Below, one piece after another: positions 49,575 to 59,366 of a stretch of DNA of 64,000 nucleotides. Positions within the stretch are counted from its first letter, which is position 1, and every line of letters begins with the position of its first letter. The position numbers and the translations under genes were made by a program. The notes below the pieces were generated by a model. The model made no database searches. It saw nothing but the letters and a program-made list of their open reading frames with translations, and was not told where the DNA came from. Source of the stretch: Cylindrospermum stagnale PCC 7417 (GTDB lineage: Bacteria > Cyanobacteriota > Cyanobacteriia > Cyanobacteriales > Nostocaceae); contig NC_019757.1 in assembly GCF_000317535.1 (NCBI RefSeq), forward strand, positions 3,364,501 through 3,428,500, read 5' to 3'.

Positions 49575-50202
49575 TTTTATCTTAATTCAAGTAGGTATGA
49601 GGTCGAAAACAGGTCAAGCCACTACTGTCCGTTTAGGGTAAAAAATCCTACGTCCAGATTAATTTTTAGTTTTTACTTTTTACTCCTGACTCTTGTAGAG
49701 ACCCGATGAATCGCGTCTCTACTTTTATATCTCGACTAAATCGACAAATTATGCTTATTCGCAATTCAGGTCTGATGAGAGCATGTTTGGTTGCCAGCTT
49801 AACGAAAATGCTTATACCAATACAAGTCTCTTACCACGTGCCACGGGACTTAATTATATGAACTGACAGGCATTACAACTGGAATATCAACCCCCCATCA
49901 GGATGCCCTTGCCTCCAAATTAATTATTCTTGCTGCCAGGTTACGAGCAGCCAGCATCTGTAATACTTAGTCATGTTTGCCAACTGAGTTTTTTTCAGAG
50001 GCTAATACAACTCACAGGCTAATATTACCAATATATCAAGGGCAGATGGGGTAATGCAAGTTACAGTCATGGAGGATGGCAGTTTCTGATGATGGGAGCA
50101 CGGGGTAATAAGTAAAAAAGTAAAAAAAAAGGGCATTTAAAATTAAAATTTGGCTCTTAAATTGGTATGTTTTATTTTACATTTGTCTGTTTTTCTTGTG
50201 TT
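49575..50202. other. Intergenic region between pilD and accD
   Basis: 628 bp, no supported gene. A weak palindrome, GTAGAGACCCGATGAATCGC..GTCTCTAC, lies at ~49695-49722, a dispersed repeat of the 3605-3632 type. There is an A-run at about 50117-50131. Confidence 0.55.
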
Positions 50203-51024
50203 TCAAGCTGCGGAGAAAAATAACCGCAGGTAACTCGACAAAATTGCTTCGCCGCTAAAGATAGTCAGCACAGCCCCCAAAGATAGAAAAGGTCCAAAAG
50301 GCATCTTTTGACCCCATCTTCTTCGTGATAAAATAATTGCACCGCTACCGACTAACGCACCCAAGGCACAGGCAATAAAACCAGCCAAGAGCAAATACTT
50401 CCAACCCAACCAAGCTCCCATCATGGCTGCTAATTTAGCATCACCTGCACCCATTGCCGCTTTACGAAAGGCGATGGAACCAATTAGAGATATCCCATCA
50501 AATAGCCATAAGCCCAGTACCGCGCCTGCTATCCCCATCATTAGGTATTTTACCAATCCTACCCAGCTAGCTTCTGGTAAATAACCAACAATCATTTGAA
50601 AGACAATCCCCACTACCAAGCCTGACTTAGTAAGTGAGTTGGGTAAAGTCATGGTATCTAAGTCTATGAGCGATAAAGCTAATAACCAACTACAAAAAGC
50701 CCAATAACCTATTGTGAAAATCGAGAAGTTAAATATTAAAAAAATTAGTAAGAATAATATACCCGTTATCGCTTCAACTACAGGATAACGGAGAGAAATT
50801 TGGCTTTTGCAATAACGACATCGCCCTTTTAACCACAACCAACCTAGTACCGGTACATTATCATAGGTTTTAAGCTGGTTTAAACAATGAGGACAGCGAG
50901 AAGGTGGCCAAAGAATTGATAGTCTAGCAGGTAGCCGATAAACCACAACATTGATGAAGCTGCCAATAGATGCACCCAAAGCGAAGACAATCAGACTCGC
51001 CGGGGCGAAGATCAAAATGTCCAT
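50203..51024 (-). CDS. pilD: Prepilin peptidase / N-methyltransferase
   Basis: 273 residues, polytopic. N-terminal cytoplasmic zinc domain CPHCLNQLKTYDNVPVLGWL..CRYCKSQISLRYP, and the aspartate-protease motifs SLIDLDTMTLPN (first Asp) and GAGDAKLAAMMGAWLG (GxGD, second Asp). It cleaves and N-methylates type IV pilins (and related pseudopilins), required for pili, motility and competence. Single gene. Confidence 0.94.
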   Translation of the reverse strand: MDILIFAPASLIVFALGASIGSFINVVVYRLPARLSILWPPSRCPHCLNQLKTYDNVPVLGWLWLKGRCRYCKSQISLRYPVVEAITGILFLLIFLIFNFSIFTIGYWAFCSWLLALSLIDLDTMTLPNSLTKSGLVVGIVFQMIVGYLPEASWVGLVKYLMMGIAGAVLGLWLFDGISLIGSIAFRKAAMGAGDAKLAAMMGAWLGWKYLLLAGFIACALGALVGSGAIILSRRRWGQKMPFGPFLSLGAVLTIFSGEAILSSYLRLFFSAA

Positions 51025-51180
51025 ATAGTTTTTTGTCAGTTGTTGGTTGTAAGTCAGTGCAGTATTGGGGGTCTGGTATACAAACAGTGGCTCCCAATTA
51101 GCAACTAACGTGCCTCTTTTAGAGGTGCTGAACGCTAGGCGCTAGCTAACGCGTAGCAGCGACACAAGAGATACCCGAAA

Positions 51181-51240
51181 GGTCAGTTGTCAGTTGTCAG
51201 TTATTAACTAATGACTACTGACTAATGACTAATGACTAGT
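51181..51240. repeat. Two adjacent heptameric tandem repeats
   Basis: GTCAGTT units (three copies at ~51183-51202) followed by TAATGAC units (several copies at ~51209-51235). STRR-type sequence in the intergenic stretch. Confidence 0.85.
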
Positions 51241-51514
51241 ACATATAGGATTCAATTTGATTCAACGGCACGAAACATTCTTGTGGTAATAGAACTGGTT
51301 GATGAGTAAAAATCACTTTACCCCGATGAGTCACGCGACTAATTGCTACACCTGAAGCTTGCCCGACAATTTCGGGATGTACCTCACAGTAGGTATAGTA
51401 AATCTGCCCAGCTGCTCTGATCACGGTGGGATCAACCAGAGGCGGCTGGTTTTTTGGGGTAGCAAAATCAGCTTGTCCTTGTCGTAAAGCGTACACTATA
51501 AGCTCTTTATACAA
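51236..51514 (-). CDS. Conserved hypothetical cyanobacterial protein
   Basis: 92 residues if started at the TTG at 51514; a GTG at 51496 with AAAGAG upstream would give 86. Contains VDPTVIRAAGQIYYTYCEVHPEIVG and a C-terminal LLPQECFVPLNQIESYMY. I recognise no named family. It ends in the STRR block and lies 95 bp downstream of leuB on the same strand. Confidence 0.65.
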   Translation of the reverse strand: MYKELIVYALRQGQADFATPKNQPPLVDPTVIRAAGQIYYTYCEVHPEIVGQASGVAISRVTHRGKVIFTHQPVLLPQECFVPLNQIESYMY

Positions 51515-51609
51515 TTTATAGAGTTCTCTCTAGTTTATCCGAAACTTTCAGATGTTTATCCGAAACTTTTGGTAACTAATGCTAAAATCTCCCAGCTAAG
51601 ACTAGAAAG

Positions 51610-52698
51610 TTATTTTGCTTCGAGAATTTGAATCAGTGCGTTGCCCATAGCGCGACAACCTAAAAGATTCATTCCCACAGACATAATATCCCCTGTGCGA
51701 TCGCCTTGTTGTAAAACTTGTAACACTCCGCTTTCCATAAAGTCTGCTGCCTCTGGTTGATTTAAGCCGTAGCGTAACATCATTGCTGCACTCAAAACCT
51801 GGGCCAAGGGATTGGCTTTATCAAGTCCGGCGATATCTGGGGCGGAACCGTGAACAGGTTCAAATACGCCAGGCCCAGTTGCGCCTAAACTCGCAGAGGG
51901 TAACATTCCAATACTACCAGTGAGCATGGCCGCTGCATCAGAGAGAATATCGCCAAATAAGTTGCCTGTAACGATGGTATCGAATTGCTTAGGAGCGCGT
52001 ACGAGCTGCATCGCTGCGTTATCGACGTACAAATGAGATAGTTCAATATCTGGATACTCTGCGGCAAGTTTGATCATGCGATCGCGCCACAGTTGCGATA
52101 CTTCTAATACATTAGCTTTATCCACAGAACAGAGTTTTCCGCCCCGTTTTCGCGCTGCCTCAAAGGCCACCCGCCCAATACGTTCAATTTCTGATTCGGT
52201 GTAAACCATCGTATTTACACCACGTTTTTCACCAGTTTCTGTAGCAAAAATACCTTTAGGCTTACCGAAATAAATCCCCCCAGTGAGTTCACGCACCACC
52301 ATAATATCCACACCTTCTACAACTTCCCGCTTTAAGGTAGAAGCATCAATCAACTGGGGCAAAATTTTTGCTGGGCGCAAATTGGCAAATAGTCCTAAAC
52401 CCGCACGCAGTCCTAACAAACCTGCTTCTGGGCGTAAATGGGATGGTAATGAATCCCACTTATAACCACCGATGGCGGCGAGTAAAACTGCATCACTATT
52501 GCGGCATATATCTAAGCTGACATCTGGTAGCGGTTCGCCTGTAGCATCAATTGCTGCACCACCAATCAGGGCTGTTGAGAATTCAAATTGAATATCAAAA
52601 CGCTTGCCTACGACTTTCAGCACATCTACCGCTACGGCCATTATTTCAGGGCCGATGCCATCGCCAGGGAGTAAGGTAATGTGGTAGTTCTGAGTCAT
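51610..52698 (-). CDS. leuB: 3-isopropylmalate dehydrogenase
   Basis: 362 residues. NAD+-dependent oxidative decarboxylation in leucine synthesis. Signatures: [18 protein letters not shown] at the N-terminus, [22 protein letters not shown] substrate loop, and [25 protein letters not shown] (the iso-citrate/isopropylmalate dehydrogenase pattern). Length is normal. Single gene. Confidence 0.97.
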   Translation of the reverse strand: MTQNYHITLLPGDGIGPEIMAVAVDVLKVVGKRFDIQFEFSTALIGGAAIDATGEPLPDVSLDICRNSDAVLLAAIGGYKWDSLPSHLRPEAGLLGLRAGLGLFANLRPAKILPQLIDASTLKREVVEGVDIMVVRELTGGIYFGKPKGIFATETGEKRGVNTMVYTESEIERIGRVAFEAARKRGGKLCSVDKANVLEVSQLWRDRMIKLAAEYPDIELSHLYVDNAAMQLVRAPKQFDTIVTGNLFGDILSDAAAMLTGSIGMLPSASLGATGPGVFEPVHGSAPDIAGLDKANPLAQVLSAAMMLRYGLNQPEAADFMESGVLQVLQQGDRTGDIMSVGMNLLGCRAMGNALIQILEAK

Positions 52699-52907
52699 AA
52701 CTAATTTTTACTGGGTAAATGTTTGCCGATTAAACATCATAACCAGCAAAATGTATTTATCAAGCTTTAAATTTATTTATCAGTAATATCTACAAATTGT
52801 TAAGAAATAAAATATACATAAATTAAAGATTTAAAAAACCTATCTATAGGTATTGGTAGTCTATTTCGTTCTATCTTTATTGTGTTGTAAATGTACAAAC
52901 AAAAATT

Positions 52908-53762
52908 ATGGATTTCAAGCAAATTGGGCAAGTGACGATCGCGCTGTTAACTCAGTTTGGACTAAAAATTGTCGGTGCGATCCTCCTGTGGTTTATTGGT
53001 CAGCGATTGATTGACTTTGCGGTCAAGTTAGTGCGACGGGCTTTCAGAATCCAACATCTTGATGCAACACTCCTCAATTATCTGGCAAATATCATTTCCG
53101 TCACCCTGAGAATTGTGCTGATTGTGGCACTTCTGGGCTTTTTTGGCGTGGAAACAACCTCCTTTGCGGCATTGTTAGCAGCAGTTGGCCTGGCTATTGG
53201 TGCAGCATGGGGTGGACTACTGGCAAATTTCGCAGCAGGCGCTTTTTTAATTATTTTTCAACCATTTAAAGTTGGAGATTTCATCACAGCCGGAGGTGTC
53301 ACAGGCACTGTTACAGAAATTGGACTGTTCACAACCAGTATTAATACACCTGATAATGTGTTGACAATTGTCGCCAATAATAAAATATTTTCTGACAATA
53401 TTCAGAATTTTTCCGCCAATCCGTACCGTCGCGTTGACTTGCTGGCTCAACTCCATCACGATGTTGGACATAATGAGGCGATCGCACTTTTGAAAGCGAA
53501 ACTCAGCCAAATTCCTAATGTTATCCAAAATCCAGCACCAGATGTCGAAATTATCACCTTTAACCTGGCAGGCCCTGTACTAGCAGTGCGTCCCTATTGC
53601 AGTAATGATAACTACTGGCAAGTGTATTTTGACACTAACAAAGCCATACGCGAAACCTTTGGCGAGGCTGGATATCCAATTCCCGAACAGCGGTATACAG
53701 TTAATGGCTCATCTCCAAGTGGGAGTTACTCTGTGATCCCATCACCATCTGTAATGAGTTGA
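52908..53762 (+). CDS. Small-conductance mechanosensitive channel (MscS family)
   Basis: 284 residues. Three N-terminal membrane helices, the third being the Gly/Ala-rich pore helix AALLAAVGLAIGAAWGGLLANFAAGAF, followed by the MscS beta-domain (FKVGDFITAGGVTGTVTEIGLFTT, IVANNKIFSDNIQN) and a soluble C-terminal domain. It opens on membrane tension to release osmolytes during hypo-osmotic shock. Single gene. Confidence 0.94.
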   Translation: MDFKQIGQVTIALLTQFGLKIVGAILLWFIGQRLIDFAVKLVRRAFRIQHLDATLLNYLANIISVTLRIVLIVALLGFFGVETTSFAALLAAVGLAIGAAWGGLLANFAAGAFLIIFQPFKVGDFITAGGVTGTVTEIGLFTTSINTPDNVLTIVANNKIFSDNIQNFSANPYRRVDLLAQLHHDVGHNEAIALLKAKLSQIPNVIQNPAPDVEIITFNLAGPVLAVRPYCSNDNYWQVYFDTNKAIRETFGEAGYPIPEQRYTVNGSSPSGSYSVIPSPSVMS

Positions 53763-53954
53763 CGGCAAAATAAAAGTTAAACAGTAGGTAGGGCGTAGAC
53801 CTTGCCTACTTCTTCCGGTATTTATCAAACCGTAATTAAGGCCATAAGCAAGAAGAAAGTGCGTAAAGCCAGTTTCTATTTTTGAAACAAGACTAACAAA
53901 TGCTCTGGAGAGAGGTTAGTTTAACTATTAATCTTCAGCCGCACTCCAGCAGCT

Positions 53955-54905
53955 ATGGTAAAAGAATTAGCAATTCGTACCTGTGGACTTACTAAGGAAT
54001 TTGAGCGGCATATTGTCGTTAACAATGTTGACTTAGAAATCCAGGTGGGTGAAGTTTACGGACTGATTGGCCCAAATGGCGCGGGTAAAACAACTCTCAT
54101 CAGGATGTTAGCAGCAGCTGAGGAAGCAACTACTGGTGAGATTTATATTAATGGCGAGCCTCTACTCCGGGACAAAAGCAACCCCACCCTCAAACGTCGT
54201 CTCGGTTACTTACCCGATGACTATCCGCTATATGAAGATTTAACAGTCTGGGACTACCTAGATTATTTTGCGCGTTTGTATTGCTTACGAGATCCCCGCC
54301 GTACTCAACGCCTACATGAAGTTTTAGAACTTATTCAACTCGGTAATAAACGCCACAGCCAGATTTCAACTCTGTCGCGGGGGATGAAGCAGCGCTTGAG
54401 TTTAGCGCGAACTATTATCCACGAACCGATTTTACTGCTGCTAGATGAACCGGTTTCTGGACTTGATCCGATCGCGAGGATGCAGTTTCGCGAAATCATC
54501 AAAGCTTTGCAAGAAGCTGGGATGACGATCTTAATTTCCTCCCACGTTCTCAGCGACTTAGCGGAACTGTGTACCTCTGTAGGAATTATGGAACTGGGCT
54601 TTTTGGTAGAAAGTGCCTCACTACAACAACTTTACCAACGTCTTGCCCGCCAGCAAATTTTAGTATCGACCTTGGGTAACCTAGAAGTGCTGCTGAGTGA
54701 ACTAAAAAATCATCCCCTAGTAGAAGAGTGGGAGGTGATACCAAGCAAAAACAGCGTGCGGGTGAATTTTTCCGGTAAACAGGAAGATAGTGCTGAGTTG
54801 TTGCGATCGCTTATTAGTACTGGAATTCCCTTAACTAATTTTCACTACACCCAAGAAGACTTAGAAACCATTTTCCTCAAACTTGGTCATAAACAAGCAT
54901 CTTGA
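53955..54905 (+). CDS. ABC transporter ATP-binding protein
   Basis: 316 residues. Walker A GPNGAGKTT (~43), Q-loop region, signature motif LSRGMKQRLSLART, Walker B LLLLDEPVSGLDP and H-loop SSHVLSD: an exporter-type (Abc2/CcmA-like) ATPase with ~90-residue C-terminal extension. It pairs with the permease gene 164 bp downstream. The substrate is unknown. Confidence 0.93.
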   Translation: MVKELAIRTCGLTKEFERHIVVNNVDLEIQVGEVYGLIGPNGAGKTTLIRMLAAAEEATTGEIYINGEPLLRDKSNPTLKRRLGYLPDDYPLYEDLTVWDYLDYFARLYCLRDPRRTQRLHEVLELIQLGNKRHSQISTLSRGMKQRLSLARTIIHEPILLLLDEPVSGLDPIARMQFREIIKALQEAGMTILISSHVLSDLAELCTSVGIMELGFLVESASLQQLYQRLARQQILVSTLGNLEVLLSELKNHPLVEEWEVIPSKNSVRVNFSGKQEDSAELLRSLISTGIPLTNFHYTQEDLETIFLKLGHKQAS

Positions 54906-55069
54906 TCCGTCATCCCAATGCAAGGATTTTAACCTTCGTCCCTTGCCAAACGTCTCAGTCGAAAGATTTTGGATGAAAAATCTTTGCCAAAAGGCTGTTC
55001 CAAGAATTTTAACAATCAATATCTATCCAAACTTGGTGTCGTCAATAATCCCCTTATTTTGGAGAATTT

Positions 55070-56911
55070 ATGACTATGATGCTCAATTTACTAGACAAAG
55101 CGGGCGAATGGAATCCCCAACTTTTCCGAGAACTCAAAGGACGCCTGAAAACTTTTAATGTGGCGATCGCTGTTGTCTCATCCCTATTGCTACAACTGGT
55201 AATATTTTTGTACCAGTTAACGCAATTACCTGGTGAGGACTATCCCCTAACTAGCCAGTACTCTCGTCTGCGTCAAGTGTACGAACAGCAGCAAAGCCAT
55301 CTTTACCAACAACAAAACATACTTAACCAGAAATTAAGTAATTATCAACAGATTAAACTATCCGATCCCACAATCATCCCAAATATCAAAGAACAACTCA
55401 AGCAAGTCAATACAGACCTGGCTAAATTGCAGCGTGATTTAGCAAATAATTTTACTCCCTCCGATCAAATTGATTGGCAATTATGGTGGCGAGATCACTG
55501 GGAATACACCTTCCTCTCATTGAGTGTAATTTTTATCTTCACACTCTTAATTGCTGGAACTTTTTTGTTGATCAACGATTTAGCCAAAGAAGAACATCGC
55601 GGCACACTAAATTTTATTCGCCTCAGTCCCCAGTCCTCGCTCCTCATATTAACTGGCAAGCTGCTAGGAGTGCCGAGTTTAATTTATCTCTTTGTTGTCA
55701 CGGCAGTTCCTCTACATTTATGGGCTGGGCATTCTGCCGAAATAGCCACAAGCCACATTTTTAGTTACTATGCTATTCTGGTTGCTAGCTGTCTTTTCTT
55801 CTACAGTGCCGCCCTGCTTTTTGGCTTAATTAGTCGTTTCTTTAGTAGCTTCCAACCGTGGTTAGGTAGTGCTGCCGTTCTCATATTTGTATTTACAACG
55901 ATGATCATGGCATCGTCTTCTAGCGGCTACTTAAACAATCCCACTGCTTGGTTGAGACTGTTAAGTCCCTGGGAAATGACAAATTATCTGTTTCCCAATT
56001 TGTTTCATAATAATTACAAGGATTTAGCCCTAAAAGACTTACAGTTTCTCTATTTGCCAATAGGAGCCAATCTGGTCAGCGTTGTCGGCTTCCATATCGT
56101 AAATTATGGAATATGTACTTACGGTATTTGGCAAGGGATGAAACGTTGCTTCCGTAACCCTAATGCCACTATCTTGAATAAAAAACAAAGTTATTTGTTT
56201 GTTGCTTGTTTTCAAGTGATGCTTTTGGGACTGACTATGCAAAATTCAAATAACAGGCTAGAAGATTCAACTATCTTCTTAGTATTATTCAATTTTGTCA
56301 TAGCTTTGAGTTTAATTGCCATTCTCTCACCTCATCGCCAAACTATACAAGATTGGGCAAGATATCGACACCAAAACGTTGCTCATTCTCAGAGTGGTGA
56401 ACGTAACTCTCTATGGCATGATTTGATTTGGGGCGAAAAAAGCCCTGCACTATTAGCGATCGCCATTAACCTGGTTATTGCTACAACTCCAATCATCGTT
56501 TGGATTATACTTGCACCGAATAAACAGGCTTTCGTCCATTTAGATCAGATGCGGGCAATTTTAGCTGTGGTTCTGTTCTTCAGTCTAATGATGATTTACG
56601 CCACCATAGCTCAAATGATGCTGTTGATGAAAACCCGCAAGCGTTCTTTCTTGGCAATTGGCACCGTAGGCACAACAATGTTTTTGCCACCAATAATTCT
56701 ACAATTTCTGAGTATCTCCCCAGCCCATAGTCCTGCTGTATGGCTATTTTCAAGTTTTCCCTGGGCAGCTATAGAATACTCCCAGACGATAACAATTTTT
56801 AAGGCATTCCTAGCTGAGTTGACTGTTCTAACATTGTTAAACTTCCGATTAATCAGACAAGTCAAATTAGCTGGGGAGTCGGCAACAAAAGCATTATTAG
56901 CTGGACGCTAA
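55070..56911 (+). CDS. ABC exporter permease with large N-terminal soluble loop
   Basis: 613 residues; ATG at 55070 with GGAG six bases upstream. The first membrane helix (~30-50) is followed by a ~95-residue loop with a coiled coil (YEQQQSHLYQQQNILNQ..KEQLKQVNTDLAKLQ). Then come clusters of helices and a second bundle in the C-terminal half. The ABC2-type membrane arrangement matches the adjacent ATPase. Substrate unknown; lipid, peptide or polysaccharide export are options. Confidence 0.87.
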   Translation: MTMMLNLLDKAGEWNPQLFRELKGRLKTFNVAIAVVSSLLLQLVIFLYQLTQLPGEDYPLTSQYSRLRQVYEQQQSHLYQQQNILNQKLSNYQQIKLSDPTIIPNIKEQLKQVNTDLAKLQRDLANNFTPSDQIDWQLWWRDHWEYTFLSLSVIFIFTLLIAGTFLLINDLAKEEHRGTLNFIRLSPQSSLLILTGKLLGVPSLIYLFVVTAVPLHLWAGHSAEIATSHIFSYYAILVASCLFFYSAALLFGLISRFFSSFQPWLGSAAVLIFVFTTMIMASSSSGYLNNPTAWLRLLSPWEMTNYLFPNLFHNNYKDLALKDLQFLYLPIGANLVSVVGFHIVNYGICTYGIWQGMKRCFRNPNATILNKKQSYLFVACFQVMLLGLTMQNSNNRLEDSTIFLVLFNFVIALSLIAILSPHRQTIQDWARYRHQNVAHSQSGERNSLWHDLIWGEKSPALLAIAINLVIATTPIIVWIILAPNKQAFVHLDQMRAILAVVLFFSLMMIYATIAQMMLLMKTRKRSFLAIGTVGTTMFLPPIILQFLSISPAHSPAVWLFSSFPWAAIEYSQTITIFKAFLAELTVLTLLNFRLIRQVKLAGESATKALLAGR

Positions 56912-56986
56912 GTATAGCGGTTATCGTTTGTATGCTTAATTTAAGCAATAGAGTGGGTTTCCACCACTCTACTGCTGTTAGCTCAA

Positions 56987-57637
56987 TCATTTGCTACGAA
57001 TTTGGGAGGCTACTTCTTGGGCAAAGTGGCTTTCTGGTTTTTCAATGCCTTGGCCTAGTACAAATCGGTTGAAGCGACGCACTTGGATGTTTTCACCTAG
57101 TTTAGCAATCGCCTGTTTAATGTGCTGTTCCACCGTGATAGCTGGGGAACGCATATAAGGTTGATCCATCAAGGACATTTCTTTCAGGCGTTTTTCAATC
57201 CGTCCCTGAATGATTTTATCTTTGATGTTGTCTGGTTTATTAGCCAAATCATCCCGCCCGATTTCGATTTCTGTTTCCTGGGCGATAACTTCCGCCGGAA
57301 TGTCTACTACATGGATATACTCGATATTTGCATAAGCTGCTATTTGCATGGCGATGTCTCGCACCAAAGTTTGAAATTCTTGACTACGGCTGACGAAATC
57401 AGTCTCACAGTTGACTTCCAGTAGCACACCGACTTTACCGCCAGTATGAATGTAGCTACTAATCAATCCTTCTGTCGCAATGCGAGTGTAGTTACAAGTG
57501 ACAAAACTTTTTTGTTGTAACCAGGCAATTGCTTTATTGATGTCACCATTCGTTTCCTTCAGCGCTTGTTTACAATTCATCATCCCAGCGCCTGTTTTTT
57601 CACGCAGTTGTTTGACAACTTGTGCAGATATTTCCAT
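56987..57637 (-). CDS. tsf: Elongation factor Ts, orphan copy
   Basis: 216 residues, strong AGGAGG upstream of the ATG. EF-Ts catalyses GDP/GTP exchange on EF-Tu. UBA-like N-terminal domain LREKTGAGMMNCKQALKE, TDFV core in VNCETDFVSR, and GRIEKRLKEMSLMDQPYM. The Lys/Ser-rich linker usual after the N-domain (KKSGRTAAEGL in relatives) is replaced by CNYTRIATEGL. In bacteria tsf normally follows rpsB; here rpsB is absent, so this is probably a second, divergent copy. It is preceded by a promoter matching that of the tRNA array. Confidence 0.88.
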   Translation of the reverse strand: MEISAQVVKQLREKTGAGMMNCKQALKETNGDINKAIAWLQQKSFVTCNYTRIATEGLISSYIHTGGKVGVLLEVNCETDFVSRSQEFQTLVRDIAMQIAAYANIEYIHVVDIPAEVIAQETEIEIGRDDLANKPDNIKDKIIQGRIEKRLKEMSLMDQPYMRSPAITVEQHIKQAIAKLGENIQVRRFNRFVLGQGIEKPESHFAQEVASQIRSK

Positions 57638-58892
57638 TATTTTGCCTCCTATTTACAACGGTTATCTCTGCCAACTATCACAATCAAATGCTTAAACTTA
57701 TCGACCAATGGTGATTTATTTTATTGATCAAAGTAGTGTTATTTGCCACTGTTTGATAGAAGAAATTAGCATTTTTAAATCAGAATCAGGTTCTATACGT
57801 CTTGTACGAGCTTCCCAAGATTTGATTAAACAAATAAATAACGATGAACAATATAAATCAAGAATAATGTCATTGTTTTATGATAACTACTGTAAGATAG
57901 TGGTTTTGATGCCCACTGCTGTGTTGTACAGTTTAATACCTTAACAAAGGCGATTTGTTGCTTCTTATTCTTCTATGCATACTCAGGCAGCCAATTTGGC
58001 TTTGATTTAGGTGGTTATAACGACCTTTAAATCGAATGTGAGCAATTCAGATCAGATACCTCCTGAAAATGATCTAGAGATAGCTAATCAGCAACTGGAT
58101 AAGTAACTTGATTGAGAGATTGTGTTTTTTGTTTATTCTATTTATATTACATACATACTACATTAATGTCAATGGTCTAGACAAACGTTTTCTTTGCTTC
58201 CTCTTGCGAACAGATAGCACAAATCAGGGAAAGGATTATTTACGCCCAGCCCAGCCAGTGGACTGAATGAACCCAAAGATACCGTCCTGTTAGTAGGGAG
58301 TGCTACTGAATTGAGAAGATATGGCTAACTGAAAATTGTAATTTCTCCTTGTCTAGTTAGTTGATTATCTTTTCTTGCGAGTAAGCTATGTTTGAGAACA
58401 AGCTGCTAGTTCTTAAGACTCTGTCAGGAAAGATTTCTTTATTAGCTATACTGAACAGAAGCAATTAACGGCTTCTGTATGATTAAGCAAAATTGTGTTA
58501 TTATTCTCTTAATAGAAACTATCTGCAAACAGTGGTATGTAATCTCATAATCACCAACCTTGATTACTTAATTTCTACGTATTTTTAAGTATTACCTGAA
58601 TACGATCTGACAACAGAGATCCTAGCTAAAACTATGATTTTAATTTTTTATATGAAGTTATAGTGAAGTAATTAGGAAAATATTCTTTAATTTTGCGTAT
58701 AATCGAGAAGTGTCTGCTTACCCTATTCAGCTTGAGGATTTCTTGCCTTTTCTTGCGTGGTTAAGGATAATCAACTTGGTGAAAGCGAAACACGAGCCAA
58801 CCTTGAATGAGCATTATCTGATCGCTCGCGGGATGTCTCGTCTGTTCTCATAAGAAAGACGATGAATCCCAATTGAATATTCTGGAGAAGAG
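57638..58892. other. Long intergenic region between tsf and the response regulator gene
   Basis: About 1.25 kb. The minus-strand promoter at 58144-58172 lies in it. A 78-codon plus frame (57708-57944) has no ribosome-binding site and unremarkable composition, so I do not call it. The rest (58180-58890) shows no recognisable element; it should contain the promoter of the response regulator. Confidence 0.5.
58144..58172 (-). promoter_or_regulatory. Consensus sigma70-type promoter upstream of orphan tsf with TGTARTAT direct repeats
   Basis: Minus strand: -35 TTGACA (58167-58172), 17-bp spacer, -10 TAATAT (58144-58149). TGTAGTAT (58155-58162) and TGTAATAT (58144-58151) form an 11-bp-spaced direct repeat, exactly as at 21417-21445. 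The next gene on this strand is tsf, after a ~500-nt leader. Confidence 0.6.
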
Positions 58893-59348
58893 ATGTATCT
58901 GACACATTCATTCATGAGTGATGAAAAGAAGCACAACTCTCACTGGCCTTTGGTTTTGGTAGTAGAAGACCATAATGATAGTCTACTGCTGATTAGTTAT
59001 GCCCTTGAGTCACTCGGCTGTAGATTCATTTGTCAAACTGACAGTTTCATGACGATACCAGTGGCAAAAGAGTATCAGCCAGACTTGATCATGTTGGATA
59101 TTTTGTTACCAGGTATTAGCGGTCTGGAAATTGTGCATTATCTGAAGCGAGAACCTCTAACTTGCGACATTCCAGTGGTAGCAGTCACGGCTTTAGCTGG
59201 CAGGGACAATCGGGAACGCATCCTCAGAGCGGGTTTTAATGACTACATTAGCAAACCTTACATGCTTGAGGATTTAGAGGCGATTATTCGCCGTTTGCTT
59301 TACGGGAAATTCAATTCGCACTTGGCTTTTGAGATATGTAAGGAATAG
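58893..59348 (+). CDS. Single-domain response regulator
   Basis: 151 residues; GGAGAAGAG precedes the ATG at 58893. Receiver domain: acidic pair VVEDHND, phosphoacceptor Asp in LIMLDILLPG, Thr in VVAVTAL, Lys in YISKPY. There is no output domain, so it acts by protein contact (CheY-like), as is common in cyanobacterial phosphorelays. Convergent with the two hybrid kinases that follow on the minus strand. Confidence 0.92.
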   Translation: MYLTHSFMSDEKKHNSHWPLVLVVEDHNDSLLLISYALESLGCRFICQTDSFMTIPVAKEYQPDLIMLDILLPGISGLEIVHYLKREPLTCDIPVVAVTALAGRDNRERILRAGFNDYISKPYMLEDLEAIIRRLLYGKFNSHLAFEICKE

Positions 59349-59366
59349 CCCACTCATTAGCACAAT

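Noticed and set aside
57708-57944. 78-codon plus-strand frame upstream of tsf
   Set aside because: No Shine-Dalgarno and no recognisable domain; it would lie antisense to the predicted tsf leader.
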